Shown piece by piece: positions 22,423-35,339 of a stretch of DNA of 64,000 nt (the first letter of the stretch is position 1; each line of letters opens with the position of its first letter). A program made the translations under genes and the position numbers. The notes under the pieces are model-generated. The model was not told the origin of the DNA, did not search any database, and was given only the letters and a program-made list of their open reading frames with translations. Location of the stretch: the NCBI GenBank assembly GCA_014529385.2, contig CM043958.1:80136025-80200024 (forward strand), in the 5' to 3' direction. The DNA is from Adiantum capillus-veneris. Taxonomy: Eukaryota; Streptophyta; Polypodiopsida; Polypodiales; Pteridaceae.

Positions 22423-24559
22423 CTCCCATTGAAAGAAGAGAAAAATTTCCCCAACCCAAAATAAGGTAGTCGTACTAGATATTCTTTGGTTTTTGAAACA
22501 AGAGACTATATGCCTTGAGGCTCTCTTAGCACATTCATGTCATCCCATAAACTAGTTGCTTGATAGTGAGGCCATACTTGCCTGCAACACACAAAAATTA
22601 TATGTAGTGCATGCACCTTGTGCATATAAACAATGATATAGAGTTCCCACAGTTACATCCATGTGCAATGAGCACAAGCAAATATATCAGCCTCAATTTT
22701 CATTGAGTAGAAGGTTACAATTATGGGTATAAGCTCCTACAAGAACATCAATAGGAGAATCATCAATAAAAGTCATTGGAAACAAACAAGATCTTATCTC
22801 GTCTTTAAGAAGCATGCGATTTAAGTGCATGTAGAGACCACGTCAAATTGAATCCACCATGATGAGTAGGTGGATAATGATGTACTTGAAAAATTAGTTG
22901 GTGTTATAGTGGAAGCGTAAACAATGATTGAGTGGAATTCATTCCACCTCATTGGCACACAATGCATGCAAGTGTGAGAAATAGATCGATAAGCCCTTGG
23001 CTACTATGATGGCCTCAATAGTGTGAGTGAATATTGTAAGTGCCTTGCACGATCTATACGGGAATGATACATCAAAATTAGATGTTGCCACACGTAAAAT
23101 ATGAGTTTTTATCCCAATATTAAAAATTCCCAAAACTTGTGTGCTTTGTCCTTGATCCTAAATCAATGAGCAGTACCTTGGCACTATGTCGTGATGTGGC
23201 ACGTACATAGTGGTAATGAATGCTAGGAGATTTATTTTGTGACTTTTTAGATACATAAGTATATTTTCCATAATGTGCATATGCATTTCTAAGTAGAATA
23301 ATATGCTTTCTATCTCATCTTATTGTTAATCTCAAGGGTAATATATTCTTACTTTATCGTTACTAAAGTATTATGGGAAAAAATCTTTAATAGATGCACC
23401 TCTTTAACTTGGGAAAAAAATCATTGGTTCTTCTTTTCTACCATCCCATTATTACCTCACACTCTAGCTAGATCCTATAGCTAGTGTGATTTTCAATATA
23501 TATATATTCTATGTATTTTTCATATATTTTCAAATATTTCTTTTTGATAGCTACTAGGAAGGAATTAAATCCTAGTGGGACACTACCTTCCATGATTTTC
23601 AAAGATACACCTATTTTAATGCATTATTGAAAGGATGCTTACAAAAATTTGTCAAGGAGAAATTTCATGCTTTCATATTGCATGAGTTGTCCATTGGAAT
23701 CAAATGGAAGTCTAAGCTAAGGAGACCACAAGAAGACTTTTTTTTTCTAGAAAGATACCCTATTTTGATGAATTGTTTATACATGGTTCTAATCCGAATT
23801 GGAAAAAATATATAAAATGCAGGTCATAAGCTGAGTTTTTTGCCCCTATTTTTATTTTTTTATTTGGATCCATGATTGAGGAGATATGCTCAAAATGGTG
23901 GACCTTATTTTGCCCACATCATGCAGTGACAACCCATTTTAAACTTTACCAGCTCCTTTTCACACTAGCTTCTCTCTTTCTTGTGTAACCCTTGGGGGTT
24001 CCCTTCACCTATGAAAGGGGACCTCTTCTTCCTTGAAACCATTCATTAGAGAGTGAGAGCATTAATGCCTAATTGTACTTGGCCAAATATAAGCCTAGGC
24101 CTACACTTGCTCCTTGACGAAGACTAGCCAATCTTGTAAGCAATCCTTGTAAGATCAACTCTAATCAAAGAAGAACTTAGATTTGGTACATCATTCAATG
24201 TTGGATGTATTCCCTCTCCTTCTCTCTCCATCAAATTGGTGAATAAATCGCGAAGGGTTATCAAACAAGGTGTGTTTTGATTTTGTGATTTTGTTGGTTT
24301 CTTGATGTTTTACTTTTCATCTCTAGCCCAACCCTTACCTCTATCTCTATTTCCAAATCTATTCTCCACTTCTAGTTCTACACCCACCCGCATCTCTATC
24401 TCTATCTCTACATCTACTTCTATCTGTATCCCTATCTCCATCTCTCTTGTGTCCTAATTACTAAAGGCATTTAGGCTACAACACTCTGCCAAAGCTATGA
24501 TCAACCTTCTTGGAGAGCTATGCTAATGCACAAAGTGAGTAGTCATATCTTTACACTTT

Positions 24560-24562
<3 letters not shown>

Positions 24563-24630
<68 letters not shown>
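24563..24630. repeat. (CT)n microsatellite
   Basis: Uninterrupted CT dinucleotides, about 68 bases, preceded by imperfect CTATCT-rich sequence from about 24340. Confidence 0.95.
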
Positions 24631-24635
<5 letters not shown>

Positions 24636-25080
24636 TCTCAGTCTCTCTATGAACTCATAGGGCTTGGGTGGGAAAATTCTCTTCTCTTCACTTCTCTCAT
24701 GTCTACATTTTGCACATACTAGAAATATCCCATATGAATAATTCACATGATGTGAATTTCTATCGCTTCCATTCTGTGTGATCTATTACAATTAACCTAT
24801 AGATTAGCCATAAAATACACTTCCATTAATGTATATTGTTTCTCTTTGCCCAAAAAGGCTCAATGAAATACTTCTTTCATTGGATCCCATCATAGTACCC
24901 CTCCTAGACTATAACTTTTGTTTTGATATAAGTGTAGCTATTTTGCTATGAACTAAGAGAATTTGTACACACAATTAATTTCAATCACTAGACAAAACAT
25001 ATATACCATTGTAGCACAAAACTACAATTCCAAAAAATAATTTGTAGCTTGTTTGGTCGGCAAAGGTTGAATGTCATTAA

Positions 25081-26419
25081 CACTAGGTTGGTAACCTAAC
25101 AGGACATAAAAGTGTCCTTTCAGGGTTTTGAAAAAAACCTCCAAAACCATAGTAGATACACTCATTTTGTAAAATCCTTTCATGAGGTTATAGTTCAAGG
25201 CCTACTACACATGGAAAAAATAAGAAACTTGTAAAATTTCTCATCTTTTGGTCACACCAAGCCTCCAAAGTTGATGGACCAGTGCATTTTCATCAAAACA
25301 GTCATTTCTTAAGTTTTGTTGCATAAAAATAAGATTAGGGATTTCTGTAGGACTTGAGATAAATTCCCTAGTTAACTTCAGTGGGTTGGTGATAAGAACA
25401 TATGATTGCTTCTCACTCACTATTTTTTGTTTTGCCAAAAGAAATAAGTACGAAAAAGTTGAATTTTTTCCATTCTGTAGACCTATCATCAACGTTTCTA
25501 TAGCCACGCTCAATACAAATAATATATGCATGTTTTCTTAGTTCCCTATTGTCCTTTAGGTTCATAAGGAGCCATGGAGCATGTCAAAAAAATAATACAT
25601 CTCTTACCAAGGGGAATCTTGGGGACAAAGATGAAGTGCTAAATACAACAAACATTAAAAGACTGGGTTCAACATTATGAGTTGTAGAATCCCATAGAAA
25701 GTATTCAGTATCTAGCCAAATTTGATCCTTATGACTAGATATGGTTACTACCTACAAAATGCATGTAGTTGTCACAAGAAACTAACAATATTGAAAAAGC
25801 TATACTTGATATACTAGAATGTTTCGTTTTCTTCTATAATTGGAAAAATCAACCATCGTTGTCTACTATGCAAAATAGGGTACTAGGTGCCCCAAAACTC
25901 AAGGAATATTAGCTTTATGTTACAATATGCAACATAGAAAATCAAAACTGCATTTGGATGTCATAAAAGCCACCAAAAAAATCATAGAAGAGCTAAAATT
26001 GGCTAAAAAACAGGATTTGACAATTTTTGTAATTTGGTCATAACTAACAACTTTAACATTTATTTCTCCCTAGAAGCATCGGGACATGTTGAGGACTACT
26101 AAAGATAGTTCTCTAGCATTATAGACCTCACAAACATGAATTCTAGAGTGGTATAGTTGCAAAAAGTTTAAAAAAGCCAAAAACAGGACCCGTTTTTTCA
26201 CACAGTTTAGGTTGTGAAATGTTCTGCAAGGACAAGGTTAAAGATGGAATTGATATTCCAAAAAAATGTCGAGTTTTTTTCAGCTCATGAGACAACTTTC
26301 TAGATAGATAGCGCCTCAAAATTCATTTTGAAACTCTTGACATAATTCAAGGAAAATGGTCACTTAATAGGACATAAAAGTGTCCCAGGACATAAAAGTG
26401 TCCCATTACCAACCTAGTG
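25081..26419. mobile_element. Non-autonomous CACTA-like DNA transposon (1339 bp)
   Basis: The left end CACTAGGTTGGTAA (25081-25094) is the inverted complement of the right end TTACCAACCTAGTG (26406-26419). Both ends are flanked by TTAA (25077-25080, 26420-26423). Inside, a 16-bp near-palindrome GGACATAAAAGTGTCC lies near the left end (25102-25117) and twice near the right end (26370-26385, 26388-26403), like the subterminal transposase-binding repeats of CACTA elements. No transposase is encoded; the 96-codon minus frame at 25531-25241 is not recognised. CACTA elements normally make 3-bp duplications, so the 4-bp TTAA flanks are noteworthy. Confidence 0.8.
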
Positions 26420-26423
26420 TTAA

Positions 26424-26984
26424 CTTATCTATTAACTCTTTCATCCTACCCATGATAAGATATGACCAAATTTCATCTTTGTGTTGTTTTGATTTTCTCT
26501 TTTGTGTTCTTTCTTTTTGGGTGTGAGTGCAAGAGAGAGAGACTGGGGCTTCTTTCATTGCACTCCCTACCAAACCCTAGACTTCATGGCATCTATGTCA
26601 TATCTCCTTCATATAGTTTTTGGAGTTACCTCACAAATTATCACAACAAGAAGCCTGGTGCTTTCTTGGCAAGACCGCAAACTTCTTGACATATTTTTGG
26701 TGAACGTTACGTGGAATTTCTAGAATGAGAGTTTGTGGGAGTAATGGATGATCACATGGGCAACATGGTGTGGAATTTGATCCGGTTACAATGCAAATGT
26801 TTCAAGCATTTGCCTCATTCATGCAACATCAACATGCTACAAAAAGACGAGAGGTCTCAACAACCAAATCTATTCCAGCCATTGTCAACAAAATGGATTG
26901 ATTTGATGAGAAGATGTGACAAAGTACCTTTTGTGGATATATGAAGGAAATGGAACTGCATCAAGTACGATAAGGTGAGATAAT
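26424..26984. other. Stretch without recognisable gene
   Basis: Short open frames only (26462-26944). No domain recognised. Confidence 0.45.
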
Positions 26985-29082
26985 TCAAATCTTTGAGTTA
27001 GTTGTGACTACTAAAATTAGAAAGCATGTAAGAGGAATTAAAACTGGCCTTAAAGGAAGAGTATTTCATGGAAGATTCAGAGAGAGTGACAAAAAGAACA
27101 TCTTTGGAATGGATAGCCAAGACAAAGGAGAGACTCTCTCCAATTGCACTGCTCAGAGAATTTGAGCGACACTATTCTCATATTCTCAACTAACAAGGAC
27201 AGAAAAGGCCACATTGGAGTCAGAGAAGGCAGAGCGTTTACTACAAGCAACAAGAAAAGAACTTCAAGAAAATTTGGAGCTTCTACTTGAAGACAAAGAT
27301 GCTTAGCAAGGGCTAAAGACTAATTGGATGTTGAAGATGCAATCTCACTACTTGAAAAGAGGCAAAGAAGAAGAGACAAGATGGTAATTAATACTTCTAT
27401 GCTGTCCTCCTTGGCTTTTGAAAAGATAGTAAAACCTTCTATTCTAGCTCCAAAGGTTGATGAAGGTTGATGAATCTATGCTAGATGAGATTGTGAAAGG
27501 CATGCATGAATTAAAGCTAAAACTTGCAAAGCTTTAAGGAAAACACCAACCATCGAGGCCACTTCCTAGGCAAAGACAATAGCCCAAAGAAGGATTTGTC
27601 CATAGATGTATTTGGTGTGATAGTACAGATTATGTAAGAAGGGATTGTGATGTATTTGGTGTGATAGTACATATCATGTAAGAAGGGATTGTGATAGTTT
27701 TAGTGATGCTTTGACAAAATATGTTTTATTTTTTAAGGATGGTAAAATCCACTTAAGAGAGACATGTCTACCATTGAGAATTAACTTTGGGAAGGAGGGA
27801 ATGCAAACCTTAGTTGAAGATATGGCAACCAACCATGTCACTTCTTCAATTGAGCATCTTAGCTGATGAAGAGGTGAGTGGTCACCATGGTAGAATTTGT
27901 CCAAATTAGCTAATAAAGGAAATCTTAGAAAAGAGATTCTTCATGAAGCAAGTGACTACATACGTCTAGAAACAGGGTGGAGTGATCTAATGGACTCAAT
28001 GTCCGTGCATGCCTACATTACAAACTGCCAAAACCATGAAGCCATTGTAGAGGAAAAGCAAAGGCGTGAAAATGGTGATGAAGGTCCCTTCAAAAAGAGC
28101 TGCAAGAAATGGAGGAAGGAATGATACAACACCTCCACGAGCACCACCAACACAAGAGACACCTTCACCAGAAGTGACCATGGAGGAGTCTATAATAAAT
28201 AAAAAGAAGGATCCAACAAAAGGTAAGTTAAAGGGATCAACTTACAAAATTGAATCTGACATTGAGCTTGCTACAGACTTGAAGAAAGTGCTGGAGGAGA
28301 GGATTTTGAATAGCAAAGTTGAGGTTACTTTAGGGGAGGTGCTTGGCATAGCCAAGTATGAATTGCATGAAGAACTTATTGACATCATCAAGAGAAAGAG
28401 GCAAACACTTGGAGAGGCTCTTTGCTCACAAGTTGAAGGTGATGCTATAAAGACACAAGGAGTATAGGTGTCAGCTAAAGAAGGTGATGAAGCTATGGTA
28501 GGATGTTACCAATATTCTTGCAAGATAAGACAAGTGGAACTTGATAATGATGGGGAAGAAGCTCAAGGCATTCCTAGGAGCCACTATTCTAGAAGCCAAT
28601 GGACAATGGCTACTACAGAAACATTGGTCAAGGTAGGTGATCTTGAAGAACCATTTGTTGCCTTAATTGAAGATGGTTCTGAAATAAATATAATGTCAAA
28701 AAGTCTTTACAACAAATGTAAATGGCCAATGGACACAAAACATGGTTGGATGTTCAGAGTGGCAAACAATTCATCAGGTGAATTGTATTGAACATGTCCA
28801 AGTATAAAGGTGGCAATAGGAGAAGAACCAAGAACCCCAAGAAATCTAGAACCCAAAGAACCTCTCCCAGTTTTTTTTCCTAAAGAATCTTTGAGTCCCA
28901 ACCATAGACTTACAAAATACCACCTCACATGCCATGTCTTTGCAGGAAGATTGACATTGGCTACAGAGAACCCAAATCTTGAGTACCAAGATCTACTTGC
29001 CTCTTATGCGGATATAGAAGGAGTTGGCATTGAAAGAATTTTGGACTCAATATTGGGCCCTATACAAAATGCCAAAGCATAG
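26985..29082 (+). pseudogene. Retroelement gag/protease relic
   Basis: In order: a coiled-coil-like acidic/basic segment (SEKAERLLQATRKELQENLE, about 27220-27290), a zinc-knuckle-like CIWCDSTDYVRRDC (about 27608-27648), FFKDGKIHLRETCLPLRINF (about 27728-27785), and a protease-like segment with TTETLVKVGDLEEPFVALIE, DGSEINIMSKSLYNK and DTKHGWMFRVAN (28606-28790). The last resembles the retropepsin segment of some plant gypsy polyproteins, but with DGS in place of DSG/DHG. Several stops and a 44-bp duplication break the frame. No RT follows, so only the 5' coding half remains. Confidence in the protease assignment is moderate. Confidence 0.55.
27605..27692 (+). repeat. 44-bp tandem duplication in the zinc knuckle
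   Basis: Units 27605-27648 and 27649-27692 differ at two or three positions. The unit is not a multiple of three, so the duplication shifts the frame inside the zinc-knuckle region. Confidence 0.9.
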
Positions 29083-29417
29083 AGAGAGGTAATCTTGGAA
29101 AATAAAAAAGTAGTTTTTTGGAATTCTATTTCTCATAGTACATATTTAAAAGTTTGCTTGATCACTTAAATGCATGCTCGTACAAAATACTTTTCGAGAG
29201 CCCAACTTAAGTGTGCACAAAAATCCATGTCTCTGAATCTTAATGAGTCAAGTGGTGTGCGATGAGATAAAACACATAAGAGATTCTTTCAAAATACAAA
29301 AATAATACATGGATGCATATGAAATGCCCAAATAACCTTAGGATAGCACTTTAAAATGATGAAATGTGACGTCTCTAGCTCAAGATATAGCGTTTTTAAG
29401 CATAGGGCCTCATGAGG
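29083..29417. other. Stretch without recognisable gene
   Basis: No supported feature between the gag relic and the hairpin at 29418. Confidence 0.45.
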
Positions 29418-29479
29418 TTAGAACCAAGCAAATAGAGGCCCGAGAGACCCCTCATGGGCCTCTATTTGCTTGGTTTTGA
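29418..29479. repeat. ACCAAGC-family hairpin (isolated copy)
   Basis: Left arm AACCAAGCAAATAGAGGCCC (29422-29441) is the exact complement of GGGCCTCTATTTGCTTGG plus TT (29456-29475). Arms extend outward with mismatches to 24 bp around a 14-base loop. The same stem core recurs in 43595-47047. Confidence 0.85.
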
Positions 29480-29979
29480 CCCCTTCATAGTCTTAAATAG
29501 TACCTATCAATTTTCCTTGGTATTGTATTCTTTGTACCCAGACATCGTATTTTTATTTTTGTACCCAGGTATTGTACTAGATCCACCAAGATTATATCAA
29601 TGTGGTCTCATAGATCATTTTGGCCTTTTTTAGATGTTGAATACAAAATTTCATCTCACTCTCTCTCTCTCTCCCCCACTTTGGCATGTCCGAAGTTATG
29701 GTCTATGGACCACATAGAGTGGGAAAGCAAAGAGCTCCTCGCTCGGAAGAACAACCAATTGTATGCACCATGCTGGATGAGACCAAGTGAAAGATTATCC
29801 TTGATAATAGTTGGATATATTTGAGGGATACAAAATGTTTTGTATCTAAGGATTGCACTATTAAGCAACAAAATATGCATCACAAGGCATATAAGGAAAA
29901 GAATAAGAAAAACAAGGAGATCTCTCATGAAGAAAATGTGCCCAAGGAGGAGGCAAGTCCCTCGAGCAAATAGGGATGC
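29480..29979. other. Non-coding or LINE 5' flank
   Basis: A short CT run lies at 29660-29673. I see no domain before the endonuclease of the LINE, so part may be its leader. Confidence 0.4.
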
Positions 29980-31965
29980 GTGACCTATGAGATCGAGTTA
30001 CAATTGAAAATATGCTTTTGGAATTATAATGGATACCCATGGAATGCGGGGGTTGGAATTGATGAACTAACAAGAAAAGCCGATGTTGTACTTCTTGTTG
30101 AAACTTGGAGCGTGATACACAAAGGATTAACGGCTTGGATGATTAAAATGTACATTCATTGATGTGGTCAAATAATCTCAAGCAAAAAAGATGACAAGGA
30201 GAGGTAGCATGTATGGTTAATAAATGATTGGAAGATTCAATTGTAAAAGATGACAAGTACAAACGTTATGTATGGCTTAAAATTATGACACCAAAACGAG
30301 CACCCATTTTTGTAGCCGGTTGCTACATTCCTCATCATGATTCCCCCATGGATAGAGATAATCCATTTTTTGATTTAAAAGAGGATATTTCTTATTTCAA
30401 AGGTGAAGGTAATGTTATTGTATTTGGGGATATGAATGCTTGGACAAAAAAATTGCAACATGATACTCAACAATTTGATATGCCATATATTTCAAGAGAG
30501 TTGGAGGAAGTTCACTTGTATAATCGTACTTCAATGGATGAGAAAGAGCCGGATCACTATGGAAAGTTACTTCTGTGTAATAGCACAGGTACGCTCATTG
30601 CCAATGGTGTATCTTTGTGGAGTGGAACCAATGGATTTACATGTAGGAGACATAATGGGGATAGTGTGATTGACTATATGCTACTCTCCGAAGCCATCAT
30701 GTATCGCATAAAGAGTTTTATGTTTGGCCAATGGACCCCGGAATCCAACCATCGCACCTTATGTATTGACCTTTCATGTGGAGAAGCAACTAAGCATGAT
30801 AATCTCAGCCAAAGGAAAGAGAAATTATCCCTATGTATGGATTTCAAACGGGCACCAATGTACATTGAAATGGTTGAACAAAAATTATGGATGACAAAGC
30901 TTCAATATGATGCACCATTGGAAAATAAATGGGAAGCTTTTAAGAAAGTTATTTGTTCTTGTGCCAAAGAATGATTTTCCATAAAGCATCTCCATGATGC
31001 TATCAACAAAGATAGATCACACAAAAGGTGGTTTGATAAAGAATGTCAAGATTCTCGAAAGTCCTTAATAAAGCTTGATGCAACCATGGACAAAGACAAC
31101 TATCAAAGTCATTTGCATGCATACAAGGCATTGATTTAAAAGAAGAGAAGAGGATGAGAAGTACAGCAACAACATTTTCAAGTCCAAGAGAAGGCACATG
31201 TATGTGGAAGATTTTGAAAAAACTTGAGGGAAAAGCGGGTTGAGAATTTTGGTAACTTGAATCTTGTGGATATATACACACATTGTAGGCATTTACATAA
31301 GCAAGCAAATGCTGAAAAAATTATATTTTATGATTCACTCCCATGTATGTCCTCTTTTTCTACTATTGAGGATGTATGCGGTGGCCTTGAAAAGTTGGCC
31401 ACTCGCAAAGCGGGAGATCTTCAAGGTATTAAGCCGGAGATGATCAAATGGACAGGAGATTTTACCCATGAGTGGATGTGTGATATGTTCAACCTTGCAC
31501 TTCAACAAGGTATGCCTTATGATTGGAGTACTAATTGGGTTAAGCCTTTGCATAAAGGAGGGGATGTAAAGAATGTAAACAACTACCGAACTATAATGAT
31601 TGGTTCTCTTATGGAAAAGTTGTTTGGGTACATAATGGAGATGAAATTGAGTGATTGGGCTGAAGAGAATGACAAGCATTCAACGGGACAAGCAGGTTTT
31701 TGTCGATGCCATAGCACCATTGATCATCTTGTCTCTCTTAGTGTTCTCATGGAGGAAAGTCAGTTGAAAGGAAAGCGATTGTATTGTTGTTTTGTGGACT
31801 TTAAGAAAGCCTTTGATATGATTCCATGTAACAATTTGTGGAGAAGGATGGAAGAACTCCAAGTTCCAATCGAGTTTATGCTTGCGATTTCTCGAATCTA
31901 TGAAAATGTGATTTGTCAATTGTGCATGGAAAGAGAAATTTCAAAAAAAAATCGTAAGCACTATT
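29980..31965 (+). pseudogene. LINE fragment: endonuclease and N-terminal half of RT
   Basis: Frames 29980-30162 and 30228-30974 form an apurinic-type endonuclease: FWNYNG near the N-terminus, the metal-binding VIVFGDMNAW, SVIDYMLLSEAI, and PESNHRTLCIDL in the S-D-H position with Asp replaced by Asn. Frame 31224-31960 is a non-LTR RT: WVKPLHKGGDVKNVNNYRTI (fingers), QAGFCRCHSTIDHL and the first catalytic motif CCFVDFKKAFDMIP. Sequence similarity ends near 31965, before the FADD active-site motif. The copy thus keeps the 5' half and lacks the 3' half, the reverse of usual LINE truncation. Stops and shifts at 30162, 30974 and 31140 show it is dead. Confidence 0.8.
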
Positions 31966-32236
31966 GGTGTTGGAAGATGAGAGAGGGAGACCGGTTGCTT
32001 AAGCTATTCAACACATGCTCACAAACATCACCATCAACCTGTCCACCTCTTTTTCCAATTTCCAAGCACACACACACACACATAGAGAACATAGAATTGA
32101 CATAAGAGAATTGTAAGGGATAGAGACTTGATTAGAGAGTACACAACAAATAGAACATAGCATAACAGAGTAGGGAAGAGAATCTGCAAGAGAAAGGCTT
32201 AAATATAGTCCTAAACTCCACGACACCTCCCTTGTG
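31966..32236. other. Junction sequence between LINE and element B
   Basis: Contains a short CA microsatellite (about 32067-32082). No coding feature. This is where the LINE loses its 3' half, 270 bases before the element B LTR starts. Confidence 0.5.
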
Positions 32237-35217
32237 TGTAAGTTCTTCCTCTTAGCCTTACTCTCTTGATGACATATCTAAGCCGTCGACTTTTCGAATA
32301 CGATCGAGTAAATTTAGTTTATAGTCAAGAACCCTAGCTACCCACGAGACAAGTTTCGGTTTTCACCATGGGAACGTGTATATAACCAATGCATAGGATA
32401 TTAGTTTTATCTCAAGAAAAAAAAAATTTGCATAAGAAAACAAAGAAAGAATAAGGGTAAGTTGAAAAAGTAACATGTTGAAAAAGTAGCTTCTTGCATA
32501 AGCTACTTGTAAGAAAAGTAGCTTTTTGCATAAGTAGCTTGTTGGAGAAGCTTTGAAAAAGGAAGAAAAAATAGCAAGATATGCAGAAGTAACTTATCAA
32601 GATAAGTTAAGGGTCTTATCAAATTAAGCTTAAAAGGAGGCCTTCCCTACTCATTAAACACTTCTCTTCTCTTCAAATTTTGAAAGTGCAAGCTTGATAG
32701 TGAGCTATAAAAGCTAAAGCTAATCCTCCTTCATACACACACTACACCTCTCTCCTCAAGAGAAGCCATAACCATAATCCAAATTACCATTACACTCTTC
32801 ACCTTCTCTCTCTTAACATACAAGCTTTTCATAGCTTGAAATTTCTTAACCTCTCTTTATTCCCATAGCCAAATCGACGGTTTTCAAGCAAAGTGAAATG
32901 GAAAAAAACCGGTTACGTCAATACACTTCGTCGTTTCTCTTCCAAAGCACGGACAAGACCTTACCATATACAAACTACAGTAAGGTTATCTTGTTATTTC
33001 CCTTTCTTGAAAGAGATTTACTTCATGCTTACTGAAATTCACGCTTAAGCTCTTCAATTCCATAAGTAATAGATGAAAACATAACTTCTTGGGTGGTCGT
33101 ATGTGTGCAAGGTTATGTTAGTAATGCAAATTATATTAATACTTAATTTTCTAAAAGAGAAGTTGAGGTTTTGAAGGTTAATTTAGCATAACCAAAGGAA
33201 TTTAATTGAAAAAGAGTATTTTGCCATAAAGACATCCCCTCTTTTCCCTCTTACCAAATGGACAGTTCCGAAACAATAAGCCTCTTCTAGCAACATAATT
33301 AATTCTCTCCACAGTAGTAAAAGTAAGCCTAAATTCCTTGTTAAAGAATACTTATTAATCATTTATACACTATTACATGCATATTTTATGATACACTAGT
33401 ATGTCCACTCTTAGGAACTTTGCAATTTTTACACTACCATGCATAGAAGGGGTTCACTCTTACAATAGCACTCAAAGGAAGTTTTTGATTAATTGTCCAA
33501 GATTGCAAGTTGGTGCATGTCAAAGGTTTGTGTGTACCATGCATAGATACACCAAGAAAAACTCATTATAGAAAGCATAGGCATTGTTCATTTCAAGTTT
33601 ACTTCCAAGTTTGTTATGCAAATTCTAAGGGGGGAGTAAGAGGATAGCTTCACGGATGTCGTGACTGAGTTGTTTAAACATAAAACTCCCATCGCTTCCA
33701 TGGAGATGTCCCATGAATGGCAATGATAAAAAGGAACCAAAACGGGATTCATCGAATTCAGGGTTAAGTTGAAACTTACATCAAGACAAAACCTTAAACT
33801 TCCAAGAGATTCGTTGTTTTTTTTAAGGTCTTGTTTTGAGTAGAAAATTAAAAGGAAATAGGAATTAAGGGATTATAACTTAATATGTAGCTTAATCTAG
33901 ATTTAAACTAGGATTAAAAACTTTACCGAGAAGGTTGACAAGGATAGCCCTAGCATAACATAGAGATTTAAGGGTGAACTTGTCTTCGTGTTTGGAAAAA
34001 AAGGTCGGCAAAGGTGTTTACCTGTGGGATGCAACGGGGGATGGTCCTTTTTTACTAGGACTGATAACCGTTGGTCTATGTTTTGAGCTCGGTTCATTCA
34101 TTTCCCTAGAAATGGGATTGAATGGGTGTCTGTCCCGCCCAGGTGGATGGGACCCGCGGATGCATCTGGAAATCGGCCTAGTCTAGGTGGACTTGATGCC
34201 AACAGGAAAATGAGGAAGGAAAAAGGATCCATGGAGGGATCATGATATGGGAGGAGGATGTGATTTAATTAAGGAACTCTTTTAATTGTTTGGTAAAAAG
34301 GAACCTTGGAAAGGCTAGGAACGTAAAGGGGCTATTCCGCAATTGTCCTCATTAGCCGGACCTTTTCTCTTCTTCTCTGGATTATTGATTTGAAAGAAAC
34401 CTAAAGTAGATTATCTTTGAAGCCTTTCCCACACAAGATAAAGAAAAAATAAGAATCGAAATCTGTGTAAAGGCGTCGCCTCCTCACGTGGTGGAGGAGA
34501 CAGTATACCCAAGTCCTGGGACAAAGATAGGGATATGCCTGGAGGAGTATATGTGATTGCTTGAAAGATAACTAGATAATTTTACTAGTATTACAGAAAA
34601 ACAGAAGTAAAAATATTGGATAAAGGAGAAAGTTGGGAATGACCCGATAAATGCACGTTTGCAAGGGTATGCAATAGTTTGCATGTTGCTTTCAAATGCT
34701 TGAAATGTATTCTTGGTTCGACATGATTGGAATACTATTTTATAGTATCATAGAATTACCTTGGGGAAGGTGAATTTATCAAACAATTCCATGGGTGGCG
34801 GATTTCAGAAGGTTAATTGTTAGTGCTGGAAAGTTGAACCCAAGTTTATGTTGCGGGGAAACAAGATTCCGATCTATGGAGCGGGAGAAAAACTTGGGAT
34901 CGAGGGATTTGTGTAGATTATATTATAAGACACTCACCTTAGGGGAATGCATTGACGGCTGTGCTCGGTCATAACCGGGAAAAAAGAATCAATGACCTTG
35001 ACCCAACGTTGAATTAGAGAACTCCCACCAGTTGACCCTGGAAGGTTGAGTTCAAAGTTAGTCTGATGTATTTGATTGGTAAGTTGATTGGTAAGCAAAT
35101 TCGAAGAGCAGGAGGAGTCCTATTTTGGTGTCGGTCTCAAGCGAGAGGGATGTTGGAGATCACGGTGTATCCATTTGGAGATGGTACAGTCGGTGGTCCC
35201 CGGGCATGGCCCTCACA
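32237..35217 (+). repeat. Element B 5' LTR (about 2.98 kb)
   Basis: Starts TGTAAGTTCTTCCTCTTAGCC and ends CCTCACA, two bases before the primer-binding site. The first 85 bases match the 3' LTR stub at 40342, including TCGACTTTTCGAATACGATCG. The right boundary rests on the primer site and CA ending, not on a full second LTR. Several short frames inside show no domain. Confidence 0.7.
32704..32713 (+). promoter_or_regulatory. TATA-box candidate in element B LTR
   Basis: GCTATAAAAG fits a pol II TATA box about 470 bases into the LTR; a pyrimidine- and AC-rich stretch follows. Position is plausible for the U3/R boundary. Confidence 0.45.
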
Positions 35218-35219
35218 AG

Positions 35220-35233
35220 GGGTATCAGAGCGC
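35220..35233 (+). other. Element B primer-binding site (initiator Met tRNA)
   Basis: GGGTATCAGAGCGC, compared with the classic TGGTATCAGAGC, directly after the LTR end. Confidence 0.75.
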
Positions 35234-35339
35234 GATATTTGTCCTTGGATAGATAAAGGGCTTAATTGACTCTTGTAGAAAAGAGTGAGATAATGAAAAA
35301 TAAAGTCTCAAATTACATGAAATCTTTCAGATGACTTGG

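Larger units (their letters stand above)
21871..25076. other. Long stretch without recognisable gene
   Basis: No coding domain recognised on either strand. Near 23925-24100 the sequence has the look of a degraded LTR (TGTGTAACCC, CCTATGAAAGGGGACC resembling a promoter/R region), but I found no partner LTR or primer-binding site. A 35-bp duplication at 22353 and a CT microsatellite at 24563 are listed separately. Confidence 0.4.

Noticed and set aside
23925-24250. Solo LTR
   Set aside because: Promoter-like words are present, but there are no TG...CA ends, partner copy or target-site duplication that I can define.
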